DNA from: Aselliscus stoliczkanus
Taxonomy: Eukaryota; Chordata; Mammalia; Chiroptera; Hipposideridae
Assembly (NCBI GenBank): GCA_033961575.1
Contig: CM066732.1
Coordinates: 71,710,687-71,774,686 of the forward strand
Direction of reading: 5' to 3'
DNA length: 64,000 bases
Shown here: one piece after another, positions 22,445 through 34,704 of the stretch
How positions within the stretch are numbered: the stretch's first letter is position 1
Layout of the letters: each line of letters begins with the position of its first letter
Made by a program: the position numbers and the translations under genes
The notes under the pieces: model-generated
What the model was told of the DNA's origin: nothing
Seen by the model: the letters and a program-made list of their open reading frames with translations, nothing else
Database searches by the model: none

Positions 22445-23576
22445 TCTGGCTGTCGCTCTGGGATTGCTTTGATGTATTAGATAGATCATCAGGAGAGCCC
22501 TGGCTGGATCACGCAGGGACACAGCTCACGGCCCAACACTCCCAGGAAAACTCCCAGTCTCAGCCTGTCCCAATCAGCTGCTCGCAGATCAGGCCGAGCA
22601 GCCCAACAACCAATCACCAGCCTGGCAACTCTGGACACACAGTGTGGATAGCGGGGACCCAAGGCAGTTCGAGCACTCCTGCATCTCTTTGAGCAGCCTG
22701 TTGGAGCCAGAGCGTGCCCACCCGGTGTTCCTGTGGCAATGCAGTACAAGCAGTGAGGACTGTGGGGATCCAAGGCAGCTCCTGCACTCCCGCATCTCAG
22801 AGAGCAGCCAGTTGGAGCTGGAGCATGTCTGCCAGGCATTTCCCTGGCTATGCAGCATAAACCGTGTAGAGGGTGGGGCTCCAAGGCAGCATGCACGCAT
22901 GCACACACACACTCCTGTGCCAATTTCACTAGACCAATGCAGTCCCGGACCTGACCCTCTGTGGGAGGGCCCAACCCTGACAAAATGGCACCTTCCTGTA
23001 CACTACTCGTGTGCAAGTTCCACACCGGGAGAACAATGGTCCCAAAACCTCCAGCTCCTGTGCCAAAGACGGTCAGTTCAGGCCATCCCTCAGGCTCCTT
23101 GGCCCGGCTCACACAGCTACTCCCTCCACCAGGAAGTGGGTGAGTGCTCATCAGCGAGTGAGTCCATGTGCTGGCTCCACTGGTTCTCCAGCTTCCCTCA
23201 ACCTCACCAAGCTGAGCAAAAAGAGTCGTCACTAATTTTTCCTGCCAGCTATCGTGGAACTCCTCTTCCTGGCAAAGTAACTCTGGGCTGGTGAGTTCAG
23301 TGTGGGGCTGGGGGAGGGTCTCTGCCCCAATCGGAGAAGCCTCCCCACAGCTGAGGCTTCCCTCATGGGGTTTGCCCTCTCTCATCTCCGCCCCTCCTAC
23401 CAGACTTGACATGGCCTCCTCTTTCTTTGTTTAGAGGTTCTGTTCATCTAGTGTTCTGGGGACTTCCAGGGTTGAATGTCGTATAAATTATTTTTAATTT
23501 TGGTGTGATCCTGGGAGGCAGTTGGCACAGCATCTGTCTATTCCACCATCTTACCAGAAGTCTCTCAGATTACTGC
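22445..23576 (-). promoter_or_regulatory. L1 5'UTR of the 20.9-kb element, intron-like segment absent
   Basis: It has the same layout as the 12.5-kb leader. Two tandem 111-bp units are marked by CAAGGCAG at 22660, 22771 and 22882. The exon-exon-like junction is at 22489/22490. The outer terminus is near 23576 (minus strand GAGACTTCTGGTAAGATGG). Confidence 0.75.
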
Positions 23577-24496
23577 AACATTTACATTTCACTGCACTGT
23601 GTGAAAATAAGACATGTCCATTTTTGTTGGGATATACCAGGAAAAAAACAAAACAAAAAAAAACAAGCCGGCAAAGAATATGCGACAGCCACTTCCTGAG
23701 ATCAAACTCTGCACTAACTCATCACTTCATATGCTCTCGGTGAAACCTCTGTGGAATGTAGACTCCTAATTAAAGGAGTTCCTCTCCCAAATCTAGTTTG
23801 TCAAGGGGTTTCTACTTCAGTATGCAATCATGGGTTAACATCTAGAAGGCTTACTCCACATTCCCGTAATACCTATAGAAGTAAAGCTGTCCAAATATAG
23901 GAAATCAGCTGCTGAAACCTAGAAATTGAGACAGGAAGTTAATCCCAGAGAAATCAATGCTCTAGGAAGAAAAAAGAGAAATGGGCTCATTTTCTTGAAA
24001 TACAGTTTAAAACGAGGCATTGTGTGTAAAGAAAAAGCTACGCTATCGAGAATTTATTGTCTCACAGAGAGAGAAGGGGGCCGAGTCCCCCTTCCATTGA
24101 ATCTTTGGTCTCTTTCAAAGTGACACATGGAAAAGATGATTCCTTTTCTGAGGTTCTGAAAAGCTGCATCCAATAAAGTGTGAGAGAGTTTGTCCTACAG
24201 CTGCTAAAAGAACTTCACGTCTTCCCAGCTATCACAGACCCCTCAGCTAAAACTGATCAAATCAGAAACTGGAAAGCATAAAACTTTAATTTCTTTGTAA
24301 TTCTAACCCACAGGAGCAAGAAAATTTGATTTTCTGTTTTAATTCCTTCAGACTTTAACTTTCATGGACCTTATTTACAGTTGTTCTGGTACATTCTACA
24401 ATAACTTCCTTCTCCATTTTTCTCTATGAATGTCTTAACAAGTTTTAGACAATGCTAGACACTTAACCATTGATTAAAACATTTTGATCAAAAGTA
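23577..24496. other. Unique sequence, no gene seen
   Basis: Contains an A-rich run near 23640-23666. No recognised repeat or exon. Confidence 0.45.
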
Positions 24497-24511
24497 TTTT
24501 AGCATGCAAAC

Positions 24512-24726
24512 TCATAGACACAGACAGTAGTTTAGTGGTTACCAGAGGCAATGGAGGATGGGGATGGTAGATGACGGTAAAAGGGATCAAATATATGGGT
24601 GATGGGAGGAGGACCGACGCTGGGTGGTGAACATACAATGTGATATATAGAGGATGTATTACAAAACTTACACTTGAAACCTAAATAATTTTACTATTTT
24701 CACCCCAATAAATTTTAATTAAAAAA
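24512..24726 (+). mobile_element. 5'-truncated L1 3' end
   Basis: L1 3'UTR text, from AGTTTAGTGGTTACCAGAGG to TTTTCACCCCAATAAATTTT. It is flanked by the target-site duplication ATTTTAGCATGCA (24497 and 24731). Only about 215 bp were copied. Confidence 0.85.
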
Positions 24727-24744
24727 ATTATTTTAGCATGCATT

Positions 24745-25360
24745 ATAGAATCAAAAATATTTTCAGAAGGTACTGAAAGAATTATAGTCATTTGTCCCAC
24801 TTTCTTAAACTCAAAAATAAAGCAACGGTGAATTTTGAACCTTGAAGGCTTTATTTTTAAACCTAAGGTCTATATTTAAAAGTCTTTAGCTCCCTTTACT
24901 AAGAGACTTACTAGCTATATCATAACCATCAGTAGTTCCATCATGTGCCAAATAGGCAGCAAGAAGTAAAGCATAGGCTGGGGGAAAAAGGAAAATTAGG
25001 AAAATATTTTGGCTGCCTTAATACAGCTAAATTTCTCAAACTTCACATTGTTCATGATCTCTAAATCAGAACTAAACAAAGATAAATAATCCATGAATTG
25101 TCTAAATTGTTCTGATTGCATTTCTAAGTCAAATATAATTTTTTTGTAAAATTATCCACAATCTCTTTCCTCAATTAAAAATAGCATTTGATTTAGTTAC
25201 ATAAGAAATGTGTATAAACACAGACAAATATATAGATACATATATGGGCATGTATGTGTGTGTATAGATATAGATTCAGAAAATTAATTAGACATACCGA
25301 CATTTTCCCAAATAGAGGGAAAAACTATCTGTACCATGACCATCACAATTTGTTACATTT
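24745..25360. other. Unique AT-rich sequence
   Basis: No gene or recognised repeat. A weak TATATAGA/TGTGTG low-complexity run lies at about 25225-25275. Confidence 0.45.
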
Positions 25361-25377
25361 AAAAAATGCACTTCCTT

Positions 25378-25492
25378 GGGCTGGCTGAGTGGCGCAGTGG
25401 TTAAGAGCTGGTTTGGGACGCCAGTGGCCCCGGTTCGGGTACCACATATGAGGGCCAATGACACTGCCCTCAAAATAAATAAAATAAAATAA
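25378..25492 (+). mobile_element. Short tRNA-derived SINE
   Basis: GGGCTGGCTGAGTGGCGCAG start, B box GGTTCGGGTACC and an AATAAAATAAAA tail. The target-site duplication AAAAATGCACTTCCTT is on both sides. Confidence 0.92.
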
Positions 25493-25509
25493 AAAATGCA
25501 CTTCCTTAT

Positions 25510-27145
25510 CCTTTCTAAAAGAAAATGCACAAGCTTGTAATTAATTGTTATCATTCACATTTAACTTTCATTTTCAGTTTTCAGTTTGACTGTAATAATA
25601 AATGAATTTTGTCTTTTGCAGCATAACCAAAAACTTATTTAGACTTAGGCTTTCTAAACGTCATTATAATAAATTGATATGCTAGATACTATAGTCTCAT
25701 TACTAGGAAATGCTAATGCTCTGTTAGACTTTCTAATAAAAAAAAAAGTAGTCTTGCCTTTGTTTTTCATTTTGAAGTAACAATATGAGGAACAAAGAAA
25801 TCATCTAACACATTTTTCACTGAGAAGTTTTGGTAAAAGCTTAGAACTGTCAGAAACTATTACCACAAATGGAGCCTGGATTTCAAAGGGAAAAAAAAAA
25901 GATTTAATTTGATTTCAAAAGATAAATTGAAATCGAAACCATGGAAATGGAAACCTTGTAATCCTACTGAAACAGGAAGGGCTTTTCATGGTAATTATTT
26001 TCATTTTTAATGTAGTTCATTTTGATGAGAAAACATTATCTGTACACCCAGCAGGTGTGAGAGTAGGGGAATCAGTGTTCAAGTCTGAAGGATGTTAAAT
26101 TCACACAAGCTATTTCAAGAACTGGAAGATATGCTTTCTTTGATGTCCCTGAAAATGTAATTCTTTATATTTTTAAAAATCCTACATTCCTAACAGAGAT
26201 AGAGGCCTACAGAAATTCCTCCAAAATTTTCTTGCTTTCCCCTTTTTATTTCTTGGTGATGTTCATTGGCATTTTTTTTTTTTCCTTAAAAGCAACTGAC
26301 TCCATTGGGTACTACAGTAATAGTCAAAAGTCATGGTTATCTTCTGGCATGATTGCTGCTTGAACTTGAAGAGGAGACACTTTAAGTGAAGCTTTTCACT
26401 GCTCTTTCTGCCAGTCCACTTGGGAAGAGGTCTGACTAGAGAGATCAGAAGAGTTCTTTTGTCCAAAAGAAGCATGAGGATGACAATACAAGTTGGGGAT
26501 TTGTGAGGGAGCAAAAGGACAATGACATCTGTGACTCCAACATCACCAAAGATTGAAAGCATTGAGGGTTTCCTAAATCTGAAGTATTCATTTTTTTTTA
26601 ATTCCAAAAATACCAACTTTTGAGATGCAATTAAAAGGGAGCTAAAAGCCGCCCTATGCTCTAGACACAGGAAAGAAATTTGAGCTGAAAAATTGTAGTC
26701 ATTATTTTTTAACTGTGTTGTAAAATAATATCATTGTCTTTAGACACCAGATATTCAAGTTAATATCTCTAATTCTTTTTCCTCTTCTGCTCACTTTGGA
26801 AAAATGATGATACAGTTAGGAAAGCTTCACAGAAGGAGAACAACCTGATATTTTATTGCCTAAGAGACCATGAGCAAATCATTTCTTTTAAGAGGGAGAA
26901 GTCGTGGTTGTATCAATGTCATATTCTGTACCATATTATACCAAGTCCTAAAAGTAGAGATATAATATTTATACTTCATAGTGATTAGTGGGTTTGAAAT
27001 GGTTAAACAGTAAAACATAGGAAGTTTAACAGCATCCATGAAGATGATACAGGCACCACGGCAAAAGACACACAATCACAGCAGAGGCAGGGAGAAGCAC
27101 AAAATGTGGGAAAGACACAATTTAAGAGGGAAATAAAACATCCAT
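25510..27145. other. Unique sequence, no gene seen
   Basis: The 117-codon minus frame at 26263-26616 starts well inside unlike text, has no family resemblance and lacks splice borders. I regard it as chance. Confidence 0.45.
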
Positions 27146-27160
27146 CAAAAGACAACCCTA

Positions 27161-27304
27161 GCCGGCCAAATGGCTCAGTTGATTAAGAGCTCGCTTAAGA
27201 GAGCAAGCTGAGCTCTGAGCAACAGCGGTTCGAGGCCAGCCCGAGCTGAGTTGCCGTTGAGCTGCCAACAGGTGGCAGGATGGCTCAGCTTAAAAAAAAA
27301 AAAA
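27161..27304 (+). mobile_element. SINE, GAGCTGCCAACAGGTGGCAGG type (single tRNA head plus short body)
   Basis: A box TGGCTCAGTTGATTAAGAG and B box GGTTCGAGGCC, then a body ending AGGATGGCTCAGCTT before poly-A. The target-site duplication AAAAGACAACCCTA brackets it. Same type at 36341, 42092 and 47453. Its body equals module 1 to the start of module 2 of the trimeric SINE. Confidence 0.88.
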
Positions 27305-27319
27305 AAAAGACAACCCTAT

Positions 27320-28105
27320 AAATACAGCCCTGATAACAGAAGTGCAATATGTCCCAAAGCAGAACAGCACAGAGCAAAAATAGTAAGGAGACCAGTGCTG
27401 CGTCCAGCACAACACAGCAGTGGGAGTGGAGAGGGGACAGCAAGAGGTTAAGAGACACAAATAAGAGAAAAATGCAGTTGTGGCCAGGGGACTGCAGCCT
27501 CATGGATTGAGCTCCGAATTGGGCCTGACTGCTTCTTTTATTGTCTTACAAATAAGAAAAGATCAATGTAGCTTCCACAGTCTGTGAGTCTCACACCCAA
27601 GAATATAGCTCAGGGCCTAATCTCCCATGCCTGCAAGCTGTCATTACCAAAGGTATTACCATACACCTCTTAAGAGAGAAACTTACTCTGCTGAGGCTTA
27701 CTGATAAGAATGCACAGAGGACAGATATGACATCAATAGGTCATTTCACATGCAGGCTGAAGCAATGGGTCTAAGCCCTTTTTCCTCTACTCCATCATTC
27801 CTCCTATGGCTCCCATGCAGCTGTGCCTGGCTTAGGTTGTCCATCCCTTGCGGAATCTTAGCTGTCGTTGACTAACCAGCCATCTTTTGGTGACAAGTAG
27901 GGATACATCAAGTATGCATAATATTGAAGTAATGATCTGTCTTTATGGAAAGGTGCATGAGGGCAGACAGGCAGGCAGTGTGATGACAGACCAGGAAGAT
28001 GGTCAGCATGACAATCAAGATAATTGGGTACGCCCTACCAGACTATCATGATCCATATTCTATGTTCACGGTGTAATAGATCAGGCAGGGGGCAGCCTTC
28101 AAAGA
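27320..28105. other. Unassigned sequence, possibly an old LTR-retroelement fragment
   Basis: The block 27530-28090 has a more even base composition than its surroundings and retroelement-like phrasing, but I could not place it in a family. No open frame supports it. Confidence 0.25.
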
Positions 28106-28109
28106 TAAC

Positions 28110-28305
28110 CACCATTTAACAAATGACTGCCATGTGCCAGACAGTATCGTAAGAGCTTAATACATATATTTCTTTATTTGATCTTCAAAGCTACCCTGCA
28201 ACATAGAAATTAGCTCATTTTATAGATAAAGGCCCTGAAATTTGAAGTACTTAAGGAATTTCTTATCAAGTAGTGCTACCAACAGTTAGACTCAGTGATG
28301 CTAAT
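28110..28305 (+). mobile_element. MIR fragment
   Basis: CTGCCATGTGCCAGACAGTA and the later TCATTTTATAGATAAAGGCC match MIR from core to 3' end. Confidence 0.8.
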
Positions 28306-29480
28306 GGACTTCGACACCCTAGATTCTCCCAGGATATCATACTATTAACACTTTCTAGGGCCTAGCACTATAGCAACTTTTTGCCTGTCCAGTCATGCAA
28401 CATATTACATTTCCACATTTTGAAATTCAACAAGCATATTTCTCCTCTTGAATAAAGTAGACATGACACCTTACGGACACCACTGCTAAGTGAAAATTTT
28501 ATCTATATTGAGAATTTTTTAATTAATTAACATCCTTCTAATCAAGGAAGAGAAAACCCCTCCCTAGGAAGTATTTTTGAAGCAGAAAATGGAAAGAGAA
28601 AATAATCTTTTCTACTCCCTTAAAGAAACTTGAAATAGTTTTCCTGCTTGTCCCCTTTCCCTTACCCTCTCTGACACTTCTAATGGTCAGTGTGACAATG
28701 TCAGATATCAGACAATAGAACATATGCCAATTTTATTTTTCATTATAAGTCCTAGAAAAAATTTCCAACAAGGCAGGGTAAATTTCCCATATATTAGAGA
28801 AAGCAAGCATTTCCTAATATTACTTAATAAAAAAAAATTGAAAAAATATTCACCAACAAAAATTGAAAAATAAAGTCATATTTCTGATAGAAAAAGGGTC
28901 TGATTTGCTTTAGTGGCAGACAATGACTTTCTTAGGTTAATGGCAAATATTTCCCATAAATGTATAATTTAATTCTATTCATATAAGGTCAAAATTACAC
29001 TTAGAATACATGATATAATGAAAGCATTTTATAAAAAATATGGTATTGGCAAAGGTGCACTGAAATTAATAATAGTTCCCAGGGCTTTCTAAACATATAC
29101 AACAAACAAGGTACCACTAGTAACAGCTATAATCAATATCCATTTAATCAGTCCTGATAAGTTATATTTGGAAAAACTCCCAGAAATTGAGAAAAAAACA
29201 ATAGTCTTAATGACAATAACAAATACTTTTCTAAGTTGATGTTTCTTTCCCTCCACTCTCCATCCTTGGCTTTTAAAAGGAAAAAAAAAATTAAAATGAA
29301 ACAAAACCTAATCAAGTTATCAGCCACTTGTGAATTTTAAAATAATTTATAATGATGAATCACTGTGTAATTTTTAGCATATTACTTGGAAGGAGTTCAA
29401 GGAATCAAAAGACCTACTATGTCAGCCAGAGTCTAGCCAAAGGCAGAAACTAAACTAGTTATTTCATTTTTTCTTCTTTT
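28306..29480. other. Unique AT-rich sequence, no gene seen
   Basis: No recognised repeat or exon. Confidence 0.45.
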
Positions 29481-29497
29481 TTCCAAACTAGATATTT

Positions 29498-30005
29498 CCT
29501 TTTCTTTTTTTTAAGTGAAGGTTTTTTTATTTTATTTTTATTTTTAAGGATTTTATTGGGGAACTTGGGGAGGGGAACAGAGTTGGGGAATCAGGGAAGA
29601 GGAACAGACAAGTTGCTGTCCTTTTTGTTCTTCAGTCTAGTTGTGGAGGACGTCGCTTCACTGGCTCCGTTGGTATTATCATTATGTTCTTCCCAATTGA
29701 GGCAGATCAGTCGCCGGTCACTGGAAGGCCATTCATAGTGGCTCTTGGCAGTTCATGCCGTCTGCCAGCAGCTCACACTGGCTGCCAGCTACCCAATTTA
29801 GCTCACGTCAGCCCACTGCAGCCCCACTGCAGACTACGCTGTAGCCGGAAACTCCTGGCAGCCCAGCTCCAGGTGGAGCTGTTGTTCACCATCTTAGCTG
29901 TAGAGGGCACAGTGTCACTGGCCCTCATTTGGGATTCAAATTGGGGCCCTACTGCTCAGAGCTGGTGTCTCAAGCCAATTCTTCACCAACGCACCACTTG
30001 GCTGG
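29498..30005 (-). mobile_element. Long tRNA-headed SINE
   Basis: The inverse of the 1155-1609 type. The T-rich tail is at the left and the tRNA head (inverse GGGCCAGCCAAGTGG) at the right. The target-site duplication CCAAACTAGATATTTC lies at 29482-29497 and just after 30005. Confidence 0.9.
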
Positions 30006-30024
30006 CCCCAAACTAGATATTTCA

Positions 30025-30790
30025 AAGAGGAGATTTAACATAGGGAATTGATTTCACTATTGTTAAAACTATTAGAGAAATAACAACAACAACAAAATAC
30101 TTGAAGTAACTCTGTAGGAAGCAGCTACAACCTCACCTCACAAGTTATTTAAAGATAAATAGGTAATAAAGAGAAAGAGGTAAATGTATCAAAACCTAGA
30201 GGTTCAAAAGAGAGGGGACTACAGAGACCTCTCAGAAGGAGGTGTACTCTGTAAGTATTGAGGTACCTCTAAGGAGGAGTAGGGCATAGTAGAGCTGGTT
30301 CTGAGAGCACCATAATAAATAGAGAATCAACCAACCAGCTGGAATGTCATTGAAATGTGCAGAAAATAGGCAGAAATTCCTTTTTTCCCTAATCCTGCCC
30401 TTCTAGTTTCCCCCTAGAAGCCACTAGGCAGAGGGGTCTAAGAAAAGCACTCTTCTGAATCTCAGCCCCTGCACCCCACAGAAAAAGAGAGGAAAGTGAG
30501 TTTAGGAATAATAAACAATGGTAAATAAACAGCACTTACTACTATAACAAAGCTCTATTTCAATCTTTTTTTAAAAATGAACAAGGGTCAGTTGTCACAT
30601 CTATACAGAAATACAAAATAGAAATTAGTGTTTGGCATTCTATAAGTAATATTCATTCACAGGTATATGAACTAATTAGGGAAATGAATTCATCTCTCTG
30701 AACTGCATTTTCAATAAAAAATTTTGAATAACAGTTAATTATGGTTTGATCAATTGTGAATAATTTAATGATGAATTAAGAAAAAGATAA
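30025..30790. other. Unique sequence, no gene seen
   Basis: Contains a short (AAC)n run near 30080. No recognised gene or repeat. Confidence 0.4.
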
Positions 30791-30796
30791 TTTAAC

Positions 30797-33136
30797 AGAT
30801 ATGAGGGACCCAGTCAAGATGGTGGAATAGGTAAATGCTGTGCCTGCCTCCTTACACAACCACATCAAAATTACAACTAAACTACAGAACAACAACCACT
30901 GAGAATTGCCTGAAGTCTAGTTGAACAGAAGCACTACAAATGAGCATACAGAAGTGCAGAAGAAACCACATGGAGACTGGTAGGAAGGCAGAGGCACAGA
31001 ACTGGCTGGTCCCACACTCAATGTGTGACCATTAAAAATCAGGAGGGACATCTTGGCTACAAAGGTCTCCTCCCCCCAAAGGAGTGAGGGCTCTCAGCCC
31101 CATACCAGGCTCCTCAGCCCAGAGTTTCAGTGCCGGAGAGAGAAGTCCCCATATAATTTCTGGCTGTGAGAAACCAGAGGCAATTGTAGCTGAAGAGACT
31201 AAGGGCGGCTGCAGTCACAGAGACTCCTCAGAAAGGGCTTGAGCACGGACTTAGTCACTGACTATTCACTTTCTCTGAGCTCCAGCACTGTGGCAGCAGC
31301 TCAAAAGCCACTAGGAATGTACAGGAAAGTACTGAATTATCTGGCTTCAGAGCAAGTGCTGGAGGGGCAGCTTTATCCCAGAGAAGCTGGTGCCATCCAC
31401 TGTTTGTTTGTTGAGCTCTCCCTACTGCCTGCGTGCAGACACAGGTGTCCAGCATATCTGAGTCTCCTTCAGCCTGGCTAGCAGAGTTCATTTACCCTGA
31501 TTCCCTGATATCCCAGCCCACCCAAATTTCAGGCACATCCAACCTCTTCCAGTGCCTTTTCTATATAAACAGCCTGTGTTGGCTCATGCTACAGACTTCC
31601 CTAAAATTTCTCAGAGGTTCACAAAACCCAAACAATCAGCATCTGGTTTCAAAGTGTCCTGTACCTCTAGCTGAGAAGCCCCAAAATCGGCACTAGAGGC
31701 AGACAGACTTGGTTCACAGCTTGGCATCTTGATGCAGCTCCAAGCCCAGCACAGGCACTGGCCATGTGTGGGTTGCATTGTGACTCATACCAAATGGACC
31801 TGGGCAAGACATACGCTGTAGCTGAATTAGGCCTGCACTGGGGCCCTTCCCAGGAGGCCCCAGGACTGGTACACCCAATGGCCAGCTAGAGATTGAGCCA
31901 GAGAATCACCTGGCCATCCGAGGGATGACACAACCAAAGGGCAATGGCCCAGCACCAGAGCCTTGTTAAAGCAAATCCTGTTCTGTAGGGTGAGCCCCTG
32001 CACAATAGCTTCTCTACAGCCAGTCTTCAGAACGAATCAGTCTGAGGATCAATCCCTCCCATTGACAGGCAAATGGCAACCAAGGCTCAACTACAACAGG
32101 AGGGCACACACAACCCACACAAGGGACACACCTGGAATGCACTGCTGAGGTGACCAGGAAGACTGAGCCCCACAGCACACTTACTAAATAAGGCCATTCT
32201 ACTAAGACTAGGAGACATAACAACAAACACAGGAAGGCAGCCAAAATGGGGAGACAAAGAAATATGTCCCAAATAAAAATACAGAACAGAGCACCAGAAA
32301 AAAAAAAAAAAACTAAACAAAATTAAGACAAGCAACCTACCAGACACAGAGTTCAAAGCACTGATTATAAGGATGCTCAATGATCTCACAGGGACTTCAA
32401 CAAAAAGATAGGAAACATAAAAATGGAGATAGAAAACATAAAAAGAACCAGCCAGAAATAAAGAATACAGTAACTAAAATGAAAGATACATTAGACAGAA
32501 TCAACAGTTGATTAAATGAAGCAGAGGATAGAATCAGCGATATAGAAGCTAGCAGAAAATACCCAAACAGAATAACAAAAAGAAAAAAGAACCCAAAAAA
32601 TGCCAGTTAAAGGGGCCTCTGGGACAACATCATGTGTAACAACATTCTCATCATAGGGGTACTAGAAGGAGAAGGGAGACAGCAAGGGATTGAAAACCTA
32701 TTTGAAGAAATAATGACAGAAAACTTCCCTAACCTGGTGAAGAAAATAACTATGCAAGCCCAGGAAGTGGAGAGAGCCCCATACAAGATGAAACTAAAGA
32801 GGCCCACACCTGGACACATCATAAGTAAAATGCCAAAGGTTAAAGTCAAAAAAGAGAAAAAGTTCTTAAAAGCAGCAAAAGAAAAGCAGTTAGTTACCTA
32901 TAGGGGAGGTCCCATAAGACTATCAGTTGATGACTCAACCAAAACTGTTCAGGTCAGCAGGGATTGTCATGAAAAATTCAAAGAAATGAAAATCAAGGAC
33001 CTACAACCAAAATTACTCTGCCCAGTGAAGCTATCATTTAGAATCAAAGGACAGAAAGTGCTTCCAGGACAAGAAAAAGCTAAAAGCGTTCTTTAAAACT
33101 AAACCAGTATTACAAGAAACCTTAGATGGACTTTAA
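30797..33136 (+). mobile_element. Older L1: 5'UTR and ORF1 only, ending at the ORF1 stop codon
   Basis: It starts with an L1-type terminus (CAAGATGGTGGAATAGGTAA). A 1.45-kb leader is followed by ORF1 from 32246. The element ends at the TAA at 33134-33136 and passes directly into AAATAAATAAATA and a TA microsatellite. No ORF2 or 3'UTR is present here or beyond the next L1. It belongs to a different, older subfamily than the 12.5-, 20.9-, 33.2- and 56.7-kb elements. A weak ATAATTT match on both sides could be a decayed target-site duplication. Confidence 0.8.
32246..33136 (+). pseudogene. L1 ORF1 of the older element, broken
   Basis: It begins MGRQRNMSQIKIQNRAPEK. A poly-A run near 32296 shifts the frame and gives an early stop. 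The coiled-coil text is in another frame (32330-32600). The RRM and C-terminal region are open from 32632 (NNILIIGVLEGEGRQQGIEN) to about 33096, ending near ETLDGL. Non-functional. Confidence 0.85.
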
Positions 33137-33138
33137 AA

Positions 33139-33145
33139 TAAATAA

Positions 33146-33198
<53 letters not shown>
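33139..33198. repeat. (AAAT)n then (TA)n microsatellite
   Basis: Short AAAT units are followed by about 48 bp of pure TA from 33151. It probably grew from the A-rich tail of the preceding L1. Confidence 0.93.
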
Positions 33199-33202
<4 letters not shown>

Positions 33203-34176
33203 GATAAAATTAAATCAAAATATAGGGTGGTCTTCCAGTAAGATGGCGGAATAGATGGATGCTGTGTCAACTGCCTTCCAGAATCACACCAAAATTACAA
33301 ATAACTTATACAACATTCAATCTTGGAAGTCCCTGAACACTAGATGAACAGAACCTCTAAACGAAGGACCTAAAGAGGAGGCCACGTCGGGTCTGGTAGG
33401 AGGGGCGCAGACAAGAGAGGGCAAGCCCCGTGAGGGATGCCTCAGTGGTGGAGAGACTTTTCTCTGGTTGGGGGACAGACACTCCACCCTACACCAAGCT
33501 CACTAGCCCAGAGTTGCTTTGCCAGGAAGAGGAGTTCTATGATAGCTGGCATAGAAATTAATGAGAACTCTCTTTGCTTAGCTTGGTGAGGCTGAGGGCA
33601 GCTGGAAAACCAGTGGGGCTGGTGCACGGGCTCACTCGCCAATGAGCACTCACCCCGTCCCTGGTGGAGGGAGTAGCTGTATGAGCTGGGCCCAGGAGCC
33701 TGCGGGGAAGGACTGAACTGAGTGCCTTTGGTGCCAGAGCTGGAGACTTGGGGATGATTGTTGCCCTGGTGTAGAGCTTTCACACGAGTAGTGTACAGGA
33801 GGACAACCTCCCACAAGAGGTCAGATCCTGGACAACACTGGTCTGGTGAAACTGGCACAGGAGTGCATGTGTGGGAGCGCACGCATGCAGCCTTGGATTC
33901 CCACCCTCCACCCTGCTTGTGCTAAATTGCCAGGGAAAAGCCAGGCGGGGGCGCTCTAGCTCCATCAGGCTGTTCATTGAGATGCAGGAGTGCATGAGCC
34001 GCCTTGGGTTCCCGCTTTCTGCACTGCTTGTGCACAGTTGCCAGGCTGGGGATTCATTTATGCGCTGCTCAGGCTGATCGGGGAGCAGCTGATTGGGACA
34101 GGCTGAGACTGGGAGTTTTCCTAAGAGTGTTGGGGTGGGAGCTGTGCACCTCCATGACCCGGTCCAGGCTTTCCTG

Positions 34177-34659
34177 GCGAGTTTGTGTGGGCTGGTTGCC
34201 AGTGCAGGAGTTCATGTTGCTATTACTTGCTGGAGGCCGCTGACCACATCACGTGGTGCCTTGGGGGCCTGCCCTGCCCACCTAGAGCTGTGTTACCAGA
34301 GGCACCCTGAGCCCCTAGTGCCTGGCCCCCATCTCCGCAGGCCACAGAGGGTTTCTGCAGCAGCAGACAACCCACAACAACCTGTGAAGATTTTTGGTAG
34401 TGAGCACAGTTCCAGAGCACACAGAAGCTAATTGCAGAGAGCTCACTGCAAGCCTGAGAGGGAGGCCGATGCATAACACGTTAAGCTCTTCCCTCCAACA
34501 GCTGGTAGTGAGCCCAGAGACTCTCTATTGTGCAGAAAATGGTCTGCAGATTAAAGAGGACAGAGAGCCGCCCCCATCTTTTTTTTCTTTCTTTGCCTTT
34601 TCTTTTTTTTTCTTTTTTTTCTCTTTTCTTTTTTTTTTCTGTTTCTTTCTCCTTTCTAG
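34177..34659 (+). other. Intron-like segment in the L1 5'UTR
   Basis: Starts GCGAGT just after TTTCCTG and ends in a 70-bp pyrimidine tract closing CCTTTCTAG before GTGATCTATC. Length 483 bp. The GC donor here is GT in the second copy (57616). The L1-derived elements at 12.5 and 20.9 kb lack precisely this stretch, joining CTCCTG to GTGATC or ATGATC. Confidence 0.7.
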
Positions 34660-34704
34660 GTGATCTATCTCATACATCGAAGCAATCACAGAATGATAGC
34701 CAGA

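Larger units (their letters stand above)
20881..23576 (-). mobile_element. Non-autonomous L1-derived element with ORF1 plus partial endonuclease
   Basis: On the minus strand it reads: 5'UTR (23576-22445), ORF1 (22444 to about 21592), the first ~210 codons of ORF2 (21541 to about 20904), then an abrupt jump to about 20 bp of 3'UTR (20903-20884). The rest of ORF2 is absent. It shares the endonuclease-to-3'UTR junction with the element at 12481-15269 and lacks the same 5'UTR intron-like segment. No target-site duplication or poly-A is visible, so the 3' end was probably lost later. It is more diverged than the 12.5-kb element. Confidence 0.88.

Noticed and set aside
22489..23412. 307-codon minus frame in the L1 leader
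   Set aside because: It lies in the GC-rich 5'UTR and crosses the spliced-looking junction. It is not kept in the related leaders at 14.2-15.3, 33.2-34.7 and 56.7-58.1 kb as one frame.
26263..26616. 117-codon minus-strand frame as a gene
   Set aside because: No domain, no splice context and low-complexity ends; composition fits chance in AT-rich DNA.
33151..33198. TA run as a regulatory or origin element
   Set aside because: It directly follows the A-rich end of an L1 and is best seen as a microsatellite grown from that tail.
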